NCBI GenBank assembly: GCA_964617665.1
Contig: CAZUAH010000047.1
Span: forward strand, 1-43,798
Reading direction: 5' to 3'
Length of the DNA: 43,798 nucleotides
From: JADHUC01 sp964617665
GTDB lineage: Bacteria; Planctomycetota; Planctomycetia; Pirellulales; Pirellulaceae
Shown here: positions 1 through 9,800 of the stretch, one piece after another
Position numbering within the stretch: position 1 is the stretch's first letter
Layout: each line of letters starts with the position of its first letter
Made by a program: the position numbers and the translations under genes
Notes under the pieces: generated by a model
The model's input: the letters and a program-made list of their open reading frames with translations, nothing else
What the model was told of the DNA's origin: nothing
Database searches by the model: none

Positions 1-430
1 ATTGATTCAACAGAATCGGGTCGCACGCTGTTAGTGCCGCTGCCAACAGTCCCCAGCGGCCCAATTGCCATTTCTGCGACAGCACGTAGACCAATCCCAC
101 CGTGGCGACCCCAACCAACAGGTGCAATGCAACAATCGCCGTCTGGCCGATGCCACTCGCTCCGCCCACTGCGACCAACACCAGCGGATAAAGCGGCGGG
201 CGAAACGCAGTGGGGCGAATTGACGAATTCCCGAGCGAATCCTTGGGAGCCTCGTATCCAAATGCTCCTTTTTCAACAAGATTGACCGCCAGTTGGCGAT
301 AACCGTCCGGATCCGCGGTCAAATCGCCCGATTTCGTTACCAGAAAACCGCCTCGCACGGCAAATGCCAGGACCAGCAGGCCAAGCACGAGGAACCGATC
401 ATGTTTTTTGGACGAACCGAGATGACTCAT
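1..430 (-). CDS. GT39/ArnT-like membrane glycosyltransferase, N-terminal part (runs off left edge)
   Basis: An open frame begins at an ATG (complement of 428-430) and continues without a stop through base 1, giving 143 residues. A GAAAGG-type ribosome binding site lies a few bases upstream. The protein starts with a short cytoplasmic segment and a hydrophobic helix (about residues 12-30), then a D-P-D-G-Y acidic motif at 40-44 and R-P-P-L-Y-P at 77-82, followed by further hydrophobic helices. This order (TM1, acidic motif in the first large loop, RPPLYP, then TM helices) is typical of the dolichyl-phosphate-mannose mannosyltransferase/ArnT (GT39, PMT_2) superfamily, which moves sugars from polyprenyl-phosphate donors to outer-side acceptors. 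The acceptor cannot be told from this fragment. The gene is divergent from the response regulator at 543. Confidence 0.72.
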   Translation of the reverse strand, partial: MSHLGSSKKHDRFLVLGLLVLAFAVRGGFLVTKSGDLTADPDGYRQLAVNLVEKGAFGYEAPKDSLGNSSIRPTAFRPPLYPLVLVAVGGASGIGQTAIVALHLLVGVATVGLVYVLSQKWQLGRWGLLAAALTACDPILLNQ

Positions 431-542
431 GACACCTTTCCGTAAGCTACGCTTATGGGAACACAGACATACTCAATATGCAATCGGTGCGCTCTCACAA
501 TCCGAATTGCTGTTATAGGCGTCATTGCAGGAAAGACCGCGC

Positions 543-1901
543 ATGGCCGCAACGAAACCGGAAATCCTGCTCGTGGATGACGATCCGGCGATACTACGGC
601 TTCTTGTACGATGTGTGGAAGTCGCCGGATACCACGCGCGATGTGCCGCCGACGGCCGCCTTGCAATGGCGGCAATCGAGCGTCACTGCCCCGATATTGT
701 CGTCACCGATTGGGAAATGCCCAGTGTCGATGGGATGAAGCTGTGCCACTGGTTGCGCACTCAAAATCTTCCACACTACGTCTACACGATCTTTTTGACC
801 GTTCGGACTCGAGTCGAAGATCTTGTCAGAGCGTTGAAGGCGGGTGCGGACGATTTCATCAAGAAGCCAGTTGACCGAAACGAACTGTTGGCCCGTCTGC
901 GCTGCGGGACGCGCGTCTTGGAATTGGAAAGGCGACTGATCCGCTTGGCCAAGTGCGATCCGCTGACCGGGCTGGCAACGCGACGCCATTTCTTCGAGCA
1001 AGCCGACCGTGAATGGGCCCGCGCCGATCGCCACCATTTTCCGCTCTCCTGTGTGATGATGGACATTGATTTCTTCAAGCGGGTGAACGACTCGTACGGC
1101 CATCCAGTGGGCGACGAGGTGCTGCGGCGAGTAGCGGCATCGTTGACGTCGAGCCTGCGAATCAGCGATTACATCAGCCGGTACGGCGGCGAGGAATTCT
1201 GCATATTGCTGCCGGAGACCTCGGAGGAGGGAGCAGCCGTATGGGCAGATCAGTTGCGTGACAAATTGGCATCGGCCACCATGTCGGTGGAGGGACGACA
1301 AATTGGTGTTACGGCCAGCTTTGGCGTCGCCGGTCGAACCCACTCGACCAAGTCGCCGAAACACTTGGTGGATCTTGCGGATCGAGCTCTGCTCCAGGCC
1401 AAGCGTTTCGGACGCAACCGAGTTGTCTGCTATCAAGATACGGACGAGTCGTCAACGGCGCGATCCGACGTCCACGACGTGAATCTATCTTTCGCCACCC
1501 AGCGGGCCGGCAACGTGATGTCGGAGATCGCCTTCAAGTTGCACGAGAACGAGACCATCGTGCAAGCGACTGAACGCTTCCTGCAACATCACGTCGATGT
1601 CGCGCCTGTCGTCGACGACAAAGGCCGATTGATCGGCGTGTTATCAGAAAACGATATCATGGCGGCCATGTTCTGGCCCGACCGTCGCTCCACAACGGTC
1701 AAGGAGGCCATGAAGAGCGATATCGAAGCGTTTGACGAGCAGACGCCGATTATGGATGTGTACGAGTCGCTGTGCCGATCCTGGATCCGCAACGCGATCA
1801 TCGTGAAAGACCAGCAACCGTCGGGCGTAATTAGCCAGGAAACGCTGCTGCGCTGCTTCAACAATTCGGACGATCCCGAACCTGTCAACGTGCTGAAGTA
1901 G
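543..1901 (+). CDS. Response regulator / diguanylate cyclase with C-terminal CBS pair
   Basis: A 452-residue cytoplasmic signalling protein. I start it at ATG 543 because GGAAAG (530-535) lies 7 nt upstream; an in-frame TTG at 525 is less likely. Domains: REC (about 5-120) with acidic pair D12/D13, phospho-acceptor D56 (in T-D-W-E-M-P), T86 and K108-P109; GGDEF (about 135-300) with the active motif G-G-E-E-F at 215-219 and an R-I-S-D product-inhibition site at 206-209, exactly five residues upstream; then two CBS motifs (about 315-440), which in other proteins bind adenine nucleotides. The prediction is a phosphorylation-gated enzyme that makes cyclic di-GMP from two GTP, subject to feedback inhibition and perhaps to energy state through the CBS pair. 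No histidine kinase lies next to it. It converges on the PolX gene. Confidence 0.9.
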   Translation: MAATKPEILLVDDDPAILRLLVRCVEVAGYHARCAADGRLAMAAIERHCPDIVVTDWEMPSVDGMKLCHWLRTQNLPHYVYTIFLTVRTRVEDLVRALKAGADDFIKKPVDRNELLARLRCGTRVLELERRLIRLAKCDPLTGLATRRHFFEQADREWARADRHHFPLSCVMMDIDFFKRVNDSYGHPVGDEVLRRVAASLTSSLRISDYISRYGGEEFCILLPETSEEGAAVWADQLRDKLASATMSVEGRQIGVTASFGVAGRTHSTKSPKHLVDLADRALLQAKRFGRNRVVCYQDTDESSTARSDVHDVNLSFATQRAGNVMSEIAFKLHENETIVQATERFLQHHVDVAPVVDDKGRLIGVLSENDIMAAMFWPDRRSTTVKEAMKSDIEAFDEQTPIMDVYESLCRSWIRNAIIVKDQQPSGVISQETLLRCFNNSDDPEPVNVLK

Positions 1902-1951
1902 TAGAGGCACGCCTTCTACAACGTCGTGTCTGTCGATAAATGTCACGTTGG

Positions 1952-2025
1952 GTGGCCGGGGCTGGACTGAGCGTCAGCGAGGGAAGCCCCGGGGTTTCGG
2001 GCTTGCACCCTCCAACCCCGGCCAC
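1952..2025. repeat. Nested palindrome between convergent genes (possible bidirectional terminator)
   Basis: Outer arms 1952-1966 (GTGGCCGGGGCTGGA) and 2011-2025 are reverse complements at 14 of 15 positions. An inner hairpin is formed by AAGCCC (1984-1989) and GGGCTT (1998-2003). It lies between the 3' ends of the convergent regulator and polX genes, so it could end transcription from both sides, although no T-tract is seen. It may instead be a dispersed REP-like element. Confidence 0.6.
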
Positions 2026-2057
2026 ACTCTACCTGACGAATATCGACGGCCGCACCA

Positions 2058-3788
2058 CTACGTACCGAGCATCTTCTTCATTTGCGGCCACGTGCGAGTA
2101 TTGGCAACGTCGGACTTTGTCAGTCCGGCTCGTCGCGCCTGCAAGATGCCGTAGCGTAGTAAACTCAATTCGTCTGTGTGGTGCGCGTCCGTACAAATGA
2201 CAACCGGGATGCCGTGGTTCTTGGCCGCCGCACAGAACACGTCGTTCAAGTCCAACCGCATAGGGTTGGCGTTCAATTCCAGCATCGTGCCGAACTTCAC
2301 GGCCGCAGCAAAGACCGCATCGAGATCGACTTCGTACGGGTCGCGGCGATTGATCAGTCGGCCCGTTGGATGGGCGATCGCATCCACGTGCGGATTCTCG
2401 ATGGCACCGAGAATTCGTTCGGTAATCTGCTCGCGCGGTTGCTTCTGGCCGTAATGGATTGCGGCCAGCACCCAATCGGCTTCGGCGAGTATGTCATCAG
2501 GCAGATCCATTCCGCCTTTCTCCAAAATGTCGCATTCGATCCCCTTTAGCACAGTGAAACTGCTGCCGAGTTTCTCGTTCAACTCGTCGATCTGTTTCCA
2601 CTGGGCCAGTAACCGTTTGGCGTCCAGGCCGCCAGCCATCGAAACGCGCTGTGAATGGTCCGTGATCGCCAAGTACTTCAGTCCCCGTTCGCGTGCGGCC
2701 GCGACCATTTCTTCCAAGGATGACTTGCCGTCCGTGGCCGTCGTGTGTGCGTGCAATTCGCCGCGAATATCCTCCATCTGTATCAGATCGGGCAGATCTT
2801 CGAATTTGGCCCATTCAAACTCGCGGCGAGCTTCGCGCAACTCCGGAGGAATCAACGGCAAGTCGAGTGTTGCGTAAACGCCCGCCTCCTCAGCCCCGGC
2901 TACATACGTCTCCTCGTCGCCGCTGACACGAAAAACGCCATATTCGTTGATCTTCAGACCCCGCTGTTTCGCCAAACCACGAAGGACGACGTTGTGGGAC
3001 TTCGATCCCGTGAAGTATTGCAATGCCGCTCCGAACGATTCTCTCGGCACAATGCGCAGATCGATTTGAAAACCAGTCCCAAGGCGTATCGACATCTTGG
3101 TATCGCCCCGGACCAACACATCGGCCACGTCGGGAAACTCGCCAAACCGATCCATCACTTTGTCGACATCGGCGGACACAGCCAGCACATCCAAATCGCC
3201 AACCGTCTCGCGGCCGCGCCGATAGCTGCCGGTGAGTTCCAGTTTATCGATGCTCTCGCACTTGCTCAGATGTTCTCGCATCGCTTGCGCTATGCCGTCG
3301 GCCTCCGCCCAATAGATCCGTTGACCGGCTGCCTCGGCAATCGCCATGCCGTCGAGGATTGCCTGCTCGGTCTTGGCGGCAAAGCCTTTCAATTGCCGTA
3401 TCCGGCTCTCTTCGCACGCCGTCTTCAGGTCCTCCAGCGTCGCGATGCCCAACTCGTTGTAGATCGCCGCTGCCTTCTTGGGCCCCAAGCCCGGTATCCG
3501 CAGCATGGCCAGAACGGTTTCGGGGATTTCGGTCAATAGCTCCTTCAATTGAGGCAATTCACCGGTTTCCACCAATACTGCACACTTCTCGGCAACCGCT
3601 TTGCCGATCCCGTCGATCTCCAACAGCCGCTTGGGATCGTCAGCCACAATCGACGCCACGGAATCGGGCAGATCGCGGATTGCACGAGCGCCGTTGCGAT
3701 AGGCACGCACGCGAAACGGGTTGGCCCCCTGAAACTCCAGCAAGTCGGCCATCTGCTCGAACACGGCAGCTATCTGAGAGTTGGTCAT
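2058..3788 (-). CDS. polX: Family X DNA polymerase with C-terminal PHP domain (PolX)
   Basis: A 576-residue repair polymerase. The start is the ATG at 3786-3788 (M-T-N-S-Q), which has AAGGGA just upstream; the longer frame begins at a TTG. Order: N-terminal helix-hairpin-helix 8-kDa-like region (about 1-150, with I-P-G-L-G-P-K-K-A), palm with the G-S-Y-R-R-G motif followed by D-L-D, and a third acidic position in Q-I-D-L-R, all needed for two-metal nucleotidyl transfer. The C-terminal PHP domain carries H-A-H-T, T-D-H-S, a central histidine and the final C-T-D-A-H metal ligands. Known bacterial PolX enzymes fill short gaps in base-excision repair and the PHP domain adds 3'-5' exonuclease or AP-processing activity; all visible metal ligands are kept, so both activities are expected. 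It lies 41 nt downstream of the TGS GTPase on the same strand. Confidence 0.93.
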   Translation of the reverse strand: MTNSQIAAVFEQMADLLEFQGANPFRVRAYRNGARAIRDLPDSVASIVADDPKRLLEIDGIGKAVAEKCAVLVETGELPQLKELLTEIPETVLAMLRIPGLGPKKAAAIYNELGIATLEDLKTACEESRIRQLKGFAAKTEQAILDGMAIAEAAGQRIYWAEADGIAQAMREHLSKCESIDKLELTGSYRRGRETVGDLDVLAVSADVDKVMDRFGEFPDVADVLVRGDTKMSIRLGTGFQIDLRIVPRESFGAALQYFTGSKSHNVVLRGLAKQRGLKINEYGVFRVSGDEETYVAGAEEAGVYATLDLPLIPPELREARREFEWAKFEDLPDLIQMEDIRGELHAHTTATDGKSSLEEMVAAARERGLKYLAITDHSQRVSMAGGLDAKRLLAQWKQIDELNEKLGSSFTVLKGIECDILEKGGMDLPDDILAEADWVLAAIHYGQKQPREQITERILGAIENPHVDAIAHPTGRLINRRDPYEVDLDAVFAAAVKFGTMLELNANPMRLDLNDVFCAAAKNHGIPVVICTDAHHTDELSLLRYGILQARRAGLTKSDVANTRTWPQMKKMLGT

Positions 3789-3829
3789 AATCCCTTCGAC
3801 TCTTCGCCCTTTCAAGCCTTTGACTTTCC

Positions 3830-4822
3830 CTACAGATGCAGCTCGACCACATCTCTGTCGTGAAGCACATATTCTCCTTTTACCATCGTCCCGTCGTGAA
3901 CGTGGGTGCCCCAGACGCGAGCATGCTTCAGGTTCTGAGCAAACTCCTTGTGTACCAATTCGGCTATCTCCAACAACGTTCCGCCACGGCGGATGGTAAA
4001 CGGCCGATCGTAATCCGCCTCCTTCTTGCTAGGCAATTTGGTATAGACGCGGACCACGTCCATCGGTTCGTAAATCGCGTCGCGCAGTTCTTCCAGTCCC
4101 GTTCCATGCAACGCGGAGATAATGTATTCAGTGAAATCCAGCGGACAAAACTCGTGCAGAAACTCCAAGCGGTCCGCCGCTTCGGGATCGTCGATCTTGT
4201 TCGGAACCAGCAGAGTCTGCGTGTAAGTGACGCCGATGTCATTTTCGTCCAGATAGGACTTCCCAGCCAACCGCGTCTTCGTCGAACTCATATGGTCGAG
4301 CACTTCCTGCAGTTGGTCGATGCCGTCGTCGTTGCCCAAATCGACCATCAACAACGCAAGATCGGCACCACGGACCATTCCTTGCGTCACTGGATCGAAT
4401 ACGTCAGCCGTAATTGGCGGCGTGTCGATCAGTTGCACCATCACGTCCTCCCAAGGCATCATGCCCGGCGACGGCTGGTGCGTCGTGAACGGATAGGGAG
4501 CGACTTCCGGCGTTGCCCGAGTGAGGCTCCGCACCAGCTGACTCTTGCCAGCGTTCGGGCCACCAATGATCACAGCCCGGCCGGCGCCCTGCCGCGGAAT
4601 CCTCAAGCCGCCTCGCTTGCCCTTGGACCTGCTTTCCCGCTGGATTTCCTTCTTGATCTTGCTGATTTTCTGTTTCAGCTCGGCGTTCAGCTTGTCGGTG
4701 CCCTTGTGTTTGGGCAACTCGCGCAGCATCACCTGAAGGCAGTCCAGTTCTTCCTCCGGCGTGCTTGCGCGGCGATATGCTTCTTCCGCTTTCAGGTATT
4801 GTTGTGTCAGATTAGCTGGCAT
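3830..4822 (-). CDS. DRG/Obg-like GTPase with C-terminal TGS domain
   Basis: A 330-residue cytoplasmic GTPase. I use the ATG at 4820-4822 (M-P-A-N-L-T) rather than the upstream GTG because the extra 22 residues look non-coding. Features: an N-terminal charged helical or coiled-coil region (about 10-70), G1 G-G-P-N-A-G-K-S (87-94), switch I threonines at 113-114, a G3 that reads D-T-P-P instead of the usual D-x-P-G, G4 N-K-I-D (208-211), and a TGS domain (about 255-330). The architecture matches the DRG/Obg-related class, whose members act on ribosomes or translation. No clear Shine-Dalgarno is seen. The G3 variant could alter GTP hydrolysis. It is probably co-transcribed with polX; a functional link is not evident. 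Confidence 0.85.
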   Translation of the reverse strand: MPANLTQQYLKAEEAYRRASTPEEELDCLQVMLRELPKHKGTDKLNAELKQKISKIKKEIQRESRSKGKRGGLRIPRQGAGRAVIIGGPNAGKSQLVRSLTRATPEVAPYPFTTHQPSPGMMPWEDVMVQLIDTPPITADVFDPVTQGMVRGADLALLMVDLGNDDGIDQLQEVLDHMSSTKTRLAGKSYLDENDIGVTYTQTLLVPNKIDDPEAADRLEFLHEFCPLDFTEYIISALHGTGLEELRDAIYEPMDVVRVYTKLPSKKEADYDRPFTIRRGGTLLEIAELVHKEFAQNLKHARVWGTHVHDGTMVKGEYVLHDRDVVELHL

Positions 4823-5027
4823 GGTTCGGTTTGTGAGCGATCGAAGAGACGGACTATCTTCCTGCACTCTCAGGAATCGAGTGCCCACGCTATCCAGTGT
4901 AGCAATCTCTTGGCGGCGCGCCTTGTGGAGCCAGCCGGCGTCAACGAGTCGGGATCGACGTCGGCAGAATCCGCAGGACCGCCATGGCGACGGTGTGCAG
5001 TCCTTCTTGGCGGTGGTGATTCTCGAT

Positions 5028-5098
5028 ACTCAGCGCTGGGCGCTCAGCAAACAGTACCCAGTACTTGGTGCTCAGTACTCTGGCACTCAGTACTTCGG
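5028..5098. repeat. Degenerate heptanucleotide tandem array (ACTCAGT-like)
   Basis: About ten consecutive 7-nt units with consensus close to ACTCAGT (for example GCTCAGC, ACCCAGT, GCTCAGT, ACTTGGT), with one slip of one base. It is intergenic here, while comparable arrays elsewhere in the window lie inside coding sequence. Confidence 0.75.
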
Positions 5099-5271
5099 CG
5101 GACCACCGAGCTCGTTTCGCTTGTGAGAAAATACTCGATCGCGGCGAACAAGGGAGACGCTTCTTCGGTTGACGCATTTCATGGCTGGAGGAGAATCCGA
5201 TCCGAATGTTCTGCTGAACCAATGGACATTGATAATACGTCACCGATGCCAATGGTTTACTAAAAGTATAG

Positions 5272-5299
5272 TTGACTTTAAGTTTATTTAGACTAAGAT
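5272..5299 (+). promoter_or_regulatory. Candidate sigma70-type promoter for the DUF2089 operon
   Basis: TTGACT (5272-5277), a 16-nt spacer and TAAGAT (5294-5299) sit in the most AT-rich stretch of the region, about 100 nt ahead of the GTG start at 5406. This is a pattern match only; planctomycete promoters are poorly defined. Confidence 0.4.
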
Positions 5300-5405
5300 T
5301 GATAAGTACATGAACATGATTTCTTTCTGCGCTCAATTGGGTGGAGCAACTTGCGGTTTACGTGTAGGCGACTGAGTGAGCGACCGCCAGGCCGGAGGAA
5401 CGACC

Positions 5406-5735
5406 GTGGATCGTAAATCGGGGAACCAGAAAGCTTGGATCGACTTTCTCAGCGATGAAGACTTGTCGTTCATCAAGCGTTTTATCTTGGCATCGGGCTC
5501 GCTCAAGAAGATGGCTGAAGCCTACGGCGTGACGTATCCAACGATCCGACTCCGGTTGGACCGTTTGATCGGGAAGATCCAAGTCGTGGATGAACAACAG
5601 GAGGTGTCGAATTTCGAGCGTCTGGCCAGGGCCCAGTACGCGGACGGCAGAATCGACATCGACACTCTGAAACTTCTACTAAAGGCTCATCGTGAAGAAG
5701 TGGAGGCCAGCCATGAAAAGCCTGATGACCGGTAG
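5406..5735 (+). CDS. DUF2089-like helix-turn-helix protein
   Basis: A 109-residue protein. The start is GTG 5406, chosen because a perfect GGAGG (5394-5398) lies 7 nt upstream; an earlier in-frame GTG at 5376 lacks this. The central part (about 12-65) matches the helix-turn-helix half of DUF2089: a phrase like L-S-D-E-D-L-S-F-I-K-R-F, then G-S-L-K-K-M-A, then V-T-Y-P-T-I-R-x-R-L-D-x-L-I. The zinc ribbon found at the N-terminus of many DUF2089 members is absent. It is probably a DNA-binding regulator. The 3' end overlaps the next gene by 23 nt, so the two are translated together, and the HTH protein may control the membrane protein. Confidence 0.75.
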   Translation: MDRKSGNQKAWIDFLSDEDLSFIKRFILASGSLKKMAEAYGVTYPTIRLRLDRLIGKIQVVDEQQEVSNFERLARAQYADGRIDIDTLKLLLKAHREEVEASHEKPDDR

Positions 5736-6600
5736 CTTGCTCGCGTTTGTCTGCGTTTCGACGTGTGGCGGCGAAGAGACTGTGCGCGAGATTTCCTGGA
5801 AGGATCTGCACCTATCGCAAGGACTCTCGGCAGGCGAAGTTGTAACGCCTGACGCGCAGGGCTTTGACGAGGCGTTAAAGATCGACAACACCGAAAGCAC
5901 ATCCAAGGCGGTTCAAGTCCTGGTTCTGGACAATCCGGGCGTGTCGTCGATCCGTTATGCGATTGTGGGACAAATACGATACGAGGACGTCGAGGGGATC
6001 AGCTATCTGGAGACGTGGAACCACTTCTCGAACGGCGGTGCGTATTTCACCAGGACATTGGCGGATTCCGGTCCGATGGGGAACATTCGGGGTTCGACGG
6101 ACTGGCGAAAGTTCTCCTTGCCGTTTCTAAGTAGCCGAGAAGCCGGGCCGCCAACGAAAATCGTATTGAACGTGGTTTTCGCCGGTCGAGGAACCGTTGA
6201 ACTTAGTCCGATTCGAGTCGTTCAGCATGCCGGACCATGGTGGGGCTGGCAGATCGGTGTTGTGATTGGCGCCGGGGGAGGGACCCTGCTCGGCATGCTC
6301 GGCGCTCTTATCGGCACATTGGCCGGACTGGGCAAGGCTCGGCGTCTGGTGTTGGGTTCAACGCAAACGATGTTCATACTCGGCTTGGTCGGCGCTGCTG
6401 CCGGAATTGCTGGCGTGTTTTTGGCTCAGCCGTTCTACGTGCATCTGCCGCTTCTGCTGATCGGCGTCATCTGCGTTGCGGTTGCCGGACCGCTGATCTT
6501 CGTGTTGCGACGTCGTTACGAGCAAATAGAATTGAGAAAAATGGCAGCGATGGATGTGGTCCCGCCAGCCAGCCCAGACGCGGGGCTGGCAGCACCGTAA
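5713..6600 (+). CDS. Membrane protein with exported N-terminal domain, unknown function
   Basis: A 295-residue protein. ATG 5713 is preferred over GTG 5692 because GGAGG (5702-5706) lies 6 nt upstream and the protein then begins with a good signal peptide (M-K-S-L-M-T-G-S-L-L-A). Residues about 20-180 form a soluble, beta-rich exported domain. Three hydrophobic segments follow (about 180-210, 220-245, 248-270), the first glycine-rich, and the protein ends in a charged cytoplasmic tail. I recognise no catalytic motif. The overlap with the upstream DUF2089-like gene indicates translational coupling and perhaps a two-gene sensing or stress module, which is inference. Confidence 0.7.
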   Translation: MKSLMTGSLLAFVCVSTCGGEETVREISWKDLHLSQGLSAGEVVTPDAQGFDEALKIDNTESTSKAVQVLVLDNPGVSSIRYAIVGQIRYEDVEGISYLETWNHFSNGGAYFTRTLADSGPMGNIRGSTDWRKFSLPFLSSREAGPPTKIVLNVVFAGRGTVELSPIRVVQHAGPWWGWQIGVVIGAGGGTLLGMLGALIGTLAGLGKARRLVLGSTQTMFILGLVGAAAGIAGVFLAQPFYVHLPLLLIGVICVAVAGPLIFVLRRRYEQIELRKMAAMDVVPPASPDAGLAAP

Positions 6601-6800
6601 TGTCGGCAATTCCTGTTTCCTTGCTCAAGCCGGTCTGTTCTAATACAGCGACAATGTCGCTGTCCTACCCAATGTGATGCACGCAAGTCGCCTGCTTTTT
6701 GTGGATACAATTTGCAGCTTGTGAGTCCACCACGCCGAGGAACGATCGCGTCGCGCGCCCAACGTCAGGGACCTACCCGCAGCAGGAAGGGACATAGGTT

Positions 6801-9800
6801 ATGCCGTCAATTGTCCGGTGGGGTTCAAATCTGTCCGCTTGGGTGTTGTGCGTCGTCTGGCTGATCGCCGGTGCAGCCGCTGCCGAAACATCATCGGGCC
6901 AAGTTCGTCTTGCCGTTCTGGTCGACAGCCACTCTGCAAATGAACAGGGACCCGAAACCCAGGCAGTCGTCCAATTGGCACGCAAACAGTACGAAGCGGA
7001 TGTGCTGACACCCGATGGCGAAGGGGCATGTCTTGACGCTGCTGGCGGAGAGCAGTCTTTAACCGCGTATGATGTCGTCTGGTACCACCAAGGCGATTCG
7101 ATAGACCAGACAGGGCTGACTTATCGGACGAAGACGCTGAACGCCTTGCGGGCCTACGTGGCCGATGGCCGCAGCCTCTATCTTTCCGGCGCTGCGTTAG
7201 CCATGGTGCGTCAGCTTCGCGTCGAACCGATCCAGCCAAGACGAGGCGGACCGGGAAGTGACGGCAATCGAGCAGCGTTGGTGCCTCTATGCACCGATCA
7301 TCCTGTGTTTCGAGATTTGAGCGCTGGCGGACGCCCGATCGATCTCAGCGATCGAGGTTTCCCGGCCTTCGCGGATTTCCACGCCAGCGGCGGACCGACG
7401 CGCGGGATGCTTTTGGCTCGAACGCCCGGCGGATCGGAAAACCCGTTGGTCGAATACGAATTGGGCAAAGGGCGAATCGTGGCTATGGGGTGGCGACTGC
7501 CGCATTATGGCAACCAGCAGAATTCGTACCATGGGAACCTGGAGCGGCTGACGACAAACATCCTCGATTACCTTGCCGACCGCGAGCAATGGCGGAAGAT
7601 CGTCTTGCGTCCCGTCCCCGGTCCTGGACGACCGAAAATTGAGCCCGGCGTGCCTGAGGCCCAATGGCGTGCCCTGGAATTGGCCATACGCGACCTTCAA
7701 GAGTCGTTTGGCGGTCTGTATCCCGACGCCGAAACTCACCTGCAACGCCTCGCGGAGCTGGAAGCAAAACACAACGCCTTGCGGGGTGCGGATAAGACCA
7801 TCGACGGCGAGACTCTAGCTACGCTGGACGCACTGACCGAGCAGTTTCGTTCGCTCAAGCGCGATGCCTTGTTGGCAAATCCCTTGCTGGATTTCAACGA
7901 ACTGCTGCTGGTCCGACGCAACACGGCCCAAATGGGGTTGCCAACAAACTGGCAAAGCAACTCGAGTCTCAGGACGACTGGCTACGACAACCAGATTGCT
8001 GTCCTTTCGCCGGTGGGCGCCGACGGAAAACTGCGGACATTGTTCGAACCGGATGGCGGACGATTCATCGGCGACGTCGACTTGCACTTTGACGCCGAGC
8101 GGCTGTTGTTTTCCATGCCAAACGAGAAGGGACGATGGCGCATACACGAGACGCGTATCGACGGCACTGGTCTCCGCGAGTTGTCGTTGATCAACGAGCC
8201 GGACGTGAGCAACTACGACGCGTGTTATCTTCCCGACGGTCGCATCATATTCTCTTCGACCGCCCCATTTGTCGGCGTGCCTTGCGTTCGTGGCAGTTCG
8301 CATGTGACCAACCTCTACATGCTGAACACCAACGGAACAATACGTCAATTGACGGTCGACCAGGAGCATAACTGGTGCCCGACTGTGTTGAACAACGGAC
8401 GAGTGCTATACCAGCGATGGGAATACTCGGATACACCGCATGCGTTCTATCGGTTGCTGTTCCACATGAATCCGGACGGCACCGGACAGATGGAGTACTA
8501 CGGCAGCAACTCGTATTGGCCGAACGCACTGTTCTACGCTCGACCTATACCAAATCATGCCACGAAATTCGTTGCCGTCATCGGCGGCCATCACGACCAG
8601 CCGCGCATGGGCGAGTTGATACTGTTCGATACGGCTAGGGGCCGATACGAAGCCGACGGCGTGGTGCAGCGAATCCCGGGGCACGGACAGGTGGTGGAAC
8701 CCGTCCTGTTGGACGGGCTGACACGTAATCGCTGCCCGCGATTTCTTCATCCGTATCCTCTGTCCGAGAAGTACTTCCTAGTCTCCTGTCAACCGGCGCA
8801 TGGCCGACCGTGGGGCATCTACCTGGTCGACGTGTTCGACAACTTCGTGCTGCTGCACGAGGAGGAAGGATATGCGATGCTGGAACCGGTCCCAGTGCGC
8901 CGGACGGAAACCCCGCCGGTGATTCCCGATCGGATCGACGTTTCGCGCGACGATGCCACTGTGTTCATGTCGGATGTGTACGAGGGCGGTGGCCTGAAGG
9001 GCGTGCCTCGCGGAACCAGCAGCAAACTACGGTTGATATCATATCACTACGCTTATCACGGCATGGGCGGACAAGTGGACCGTGTCGGATTGGACGGCCC
9101 GTGGGATGTCAAACAGGTGCTGGGGACCGTGCCGGTCGAAGACGACGGTTCAGCGCATTTCCGCGTACCCGCCTACACACCAATTGCTGTCCAGCCGCTA
9201 GACGCCGAAGGCAAAGCCGTACAATTGATGCGAAGCTGGTTCACGGCGATGCCTGGCGAAGTGCTTTCGTGTGTCGGCTGCCACGAGCGACAGAACACGA
9301 GTCCACCGGGCATTTCGGCCGTCGCCGCTGTCCGGCCACCGTCCGAAATCAAGCCATGGTACGGTCCCACACGTGGTTTCAGTTTCCGTCGCGAAGTGCA
9401 GCCGGTGCTAGATCGGTACTGCGTGAGTTGCCACGACGGCACTAAGTCTCATGAAGGGCAACCGGTAGCCGACCTGACGGACCGTCCCGACGCCAATCCC
9501 GAAGGCAAGGCAGCAACGTACAACGGAGGGGCGCATTTCTCGCCATCGTACATGGAACTGCGCAAGTTCGTCCGATCGCCAACAATCGAAAGCGACGCCC
9601 ATATGCTGGTGCCCCGCGAGTTTCACGCCGACACGACAAAACTGGTGCAGATACTCGAAAAGGGACACTACGAGGCCCGTTTAGATGCAGATGCCTGGAA
9701 CAGAATCATCACCTGGATCGATCTGCACACGCCGGCACATGGTACTTGGACCGAAATCGCTGGCGAGGCACGAGTCACGCGCCAGTATCAACGGCGTCGA

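Larger units (their letters stand above)
4823..5405. other. Intergenic region without a convincing gene
   Basis: No reading frame here has coding character. The region holds an imperfect heptanucleotide array (5028-5098) and then an AT-rich tract (about 5250-5330), unlike the GC-rich surroundings. The AT-rich tract probably contains the promoter for the operon starting at 5406. The left part is the leader of the minus-strand GTPase gene. Confidence 0.6.

Noticed and set aside
594..1436. 280-codon minus-strand frame opposite the REC-GGDEF gene
   Set aside because: It is antisense to a gene with full catalytic motifs; the translation has no recognisable domain and the frame follows from GC bias at third positions.
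3836..5263. 475-codon plus-strand frame opposite the TGS GTPase gene
   Set aside because: The opposite strand has all G motifs in order; this frame shows no family signal.
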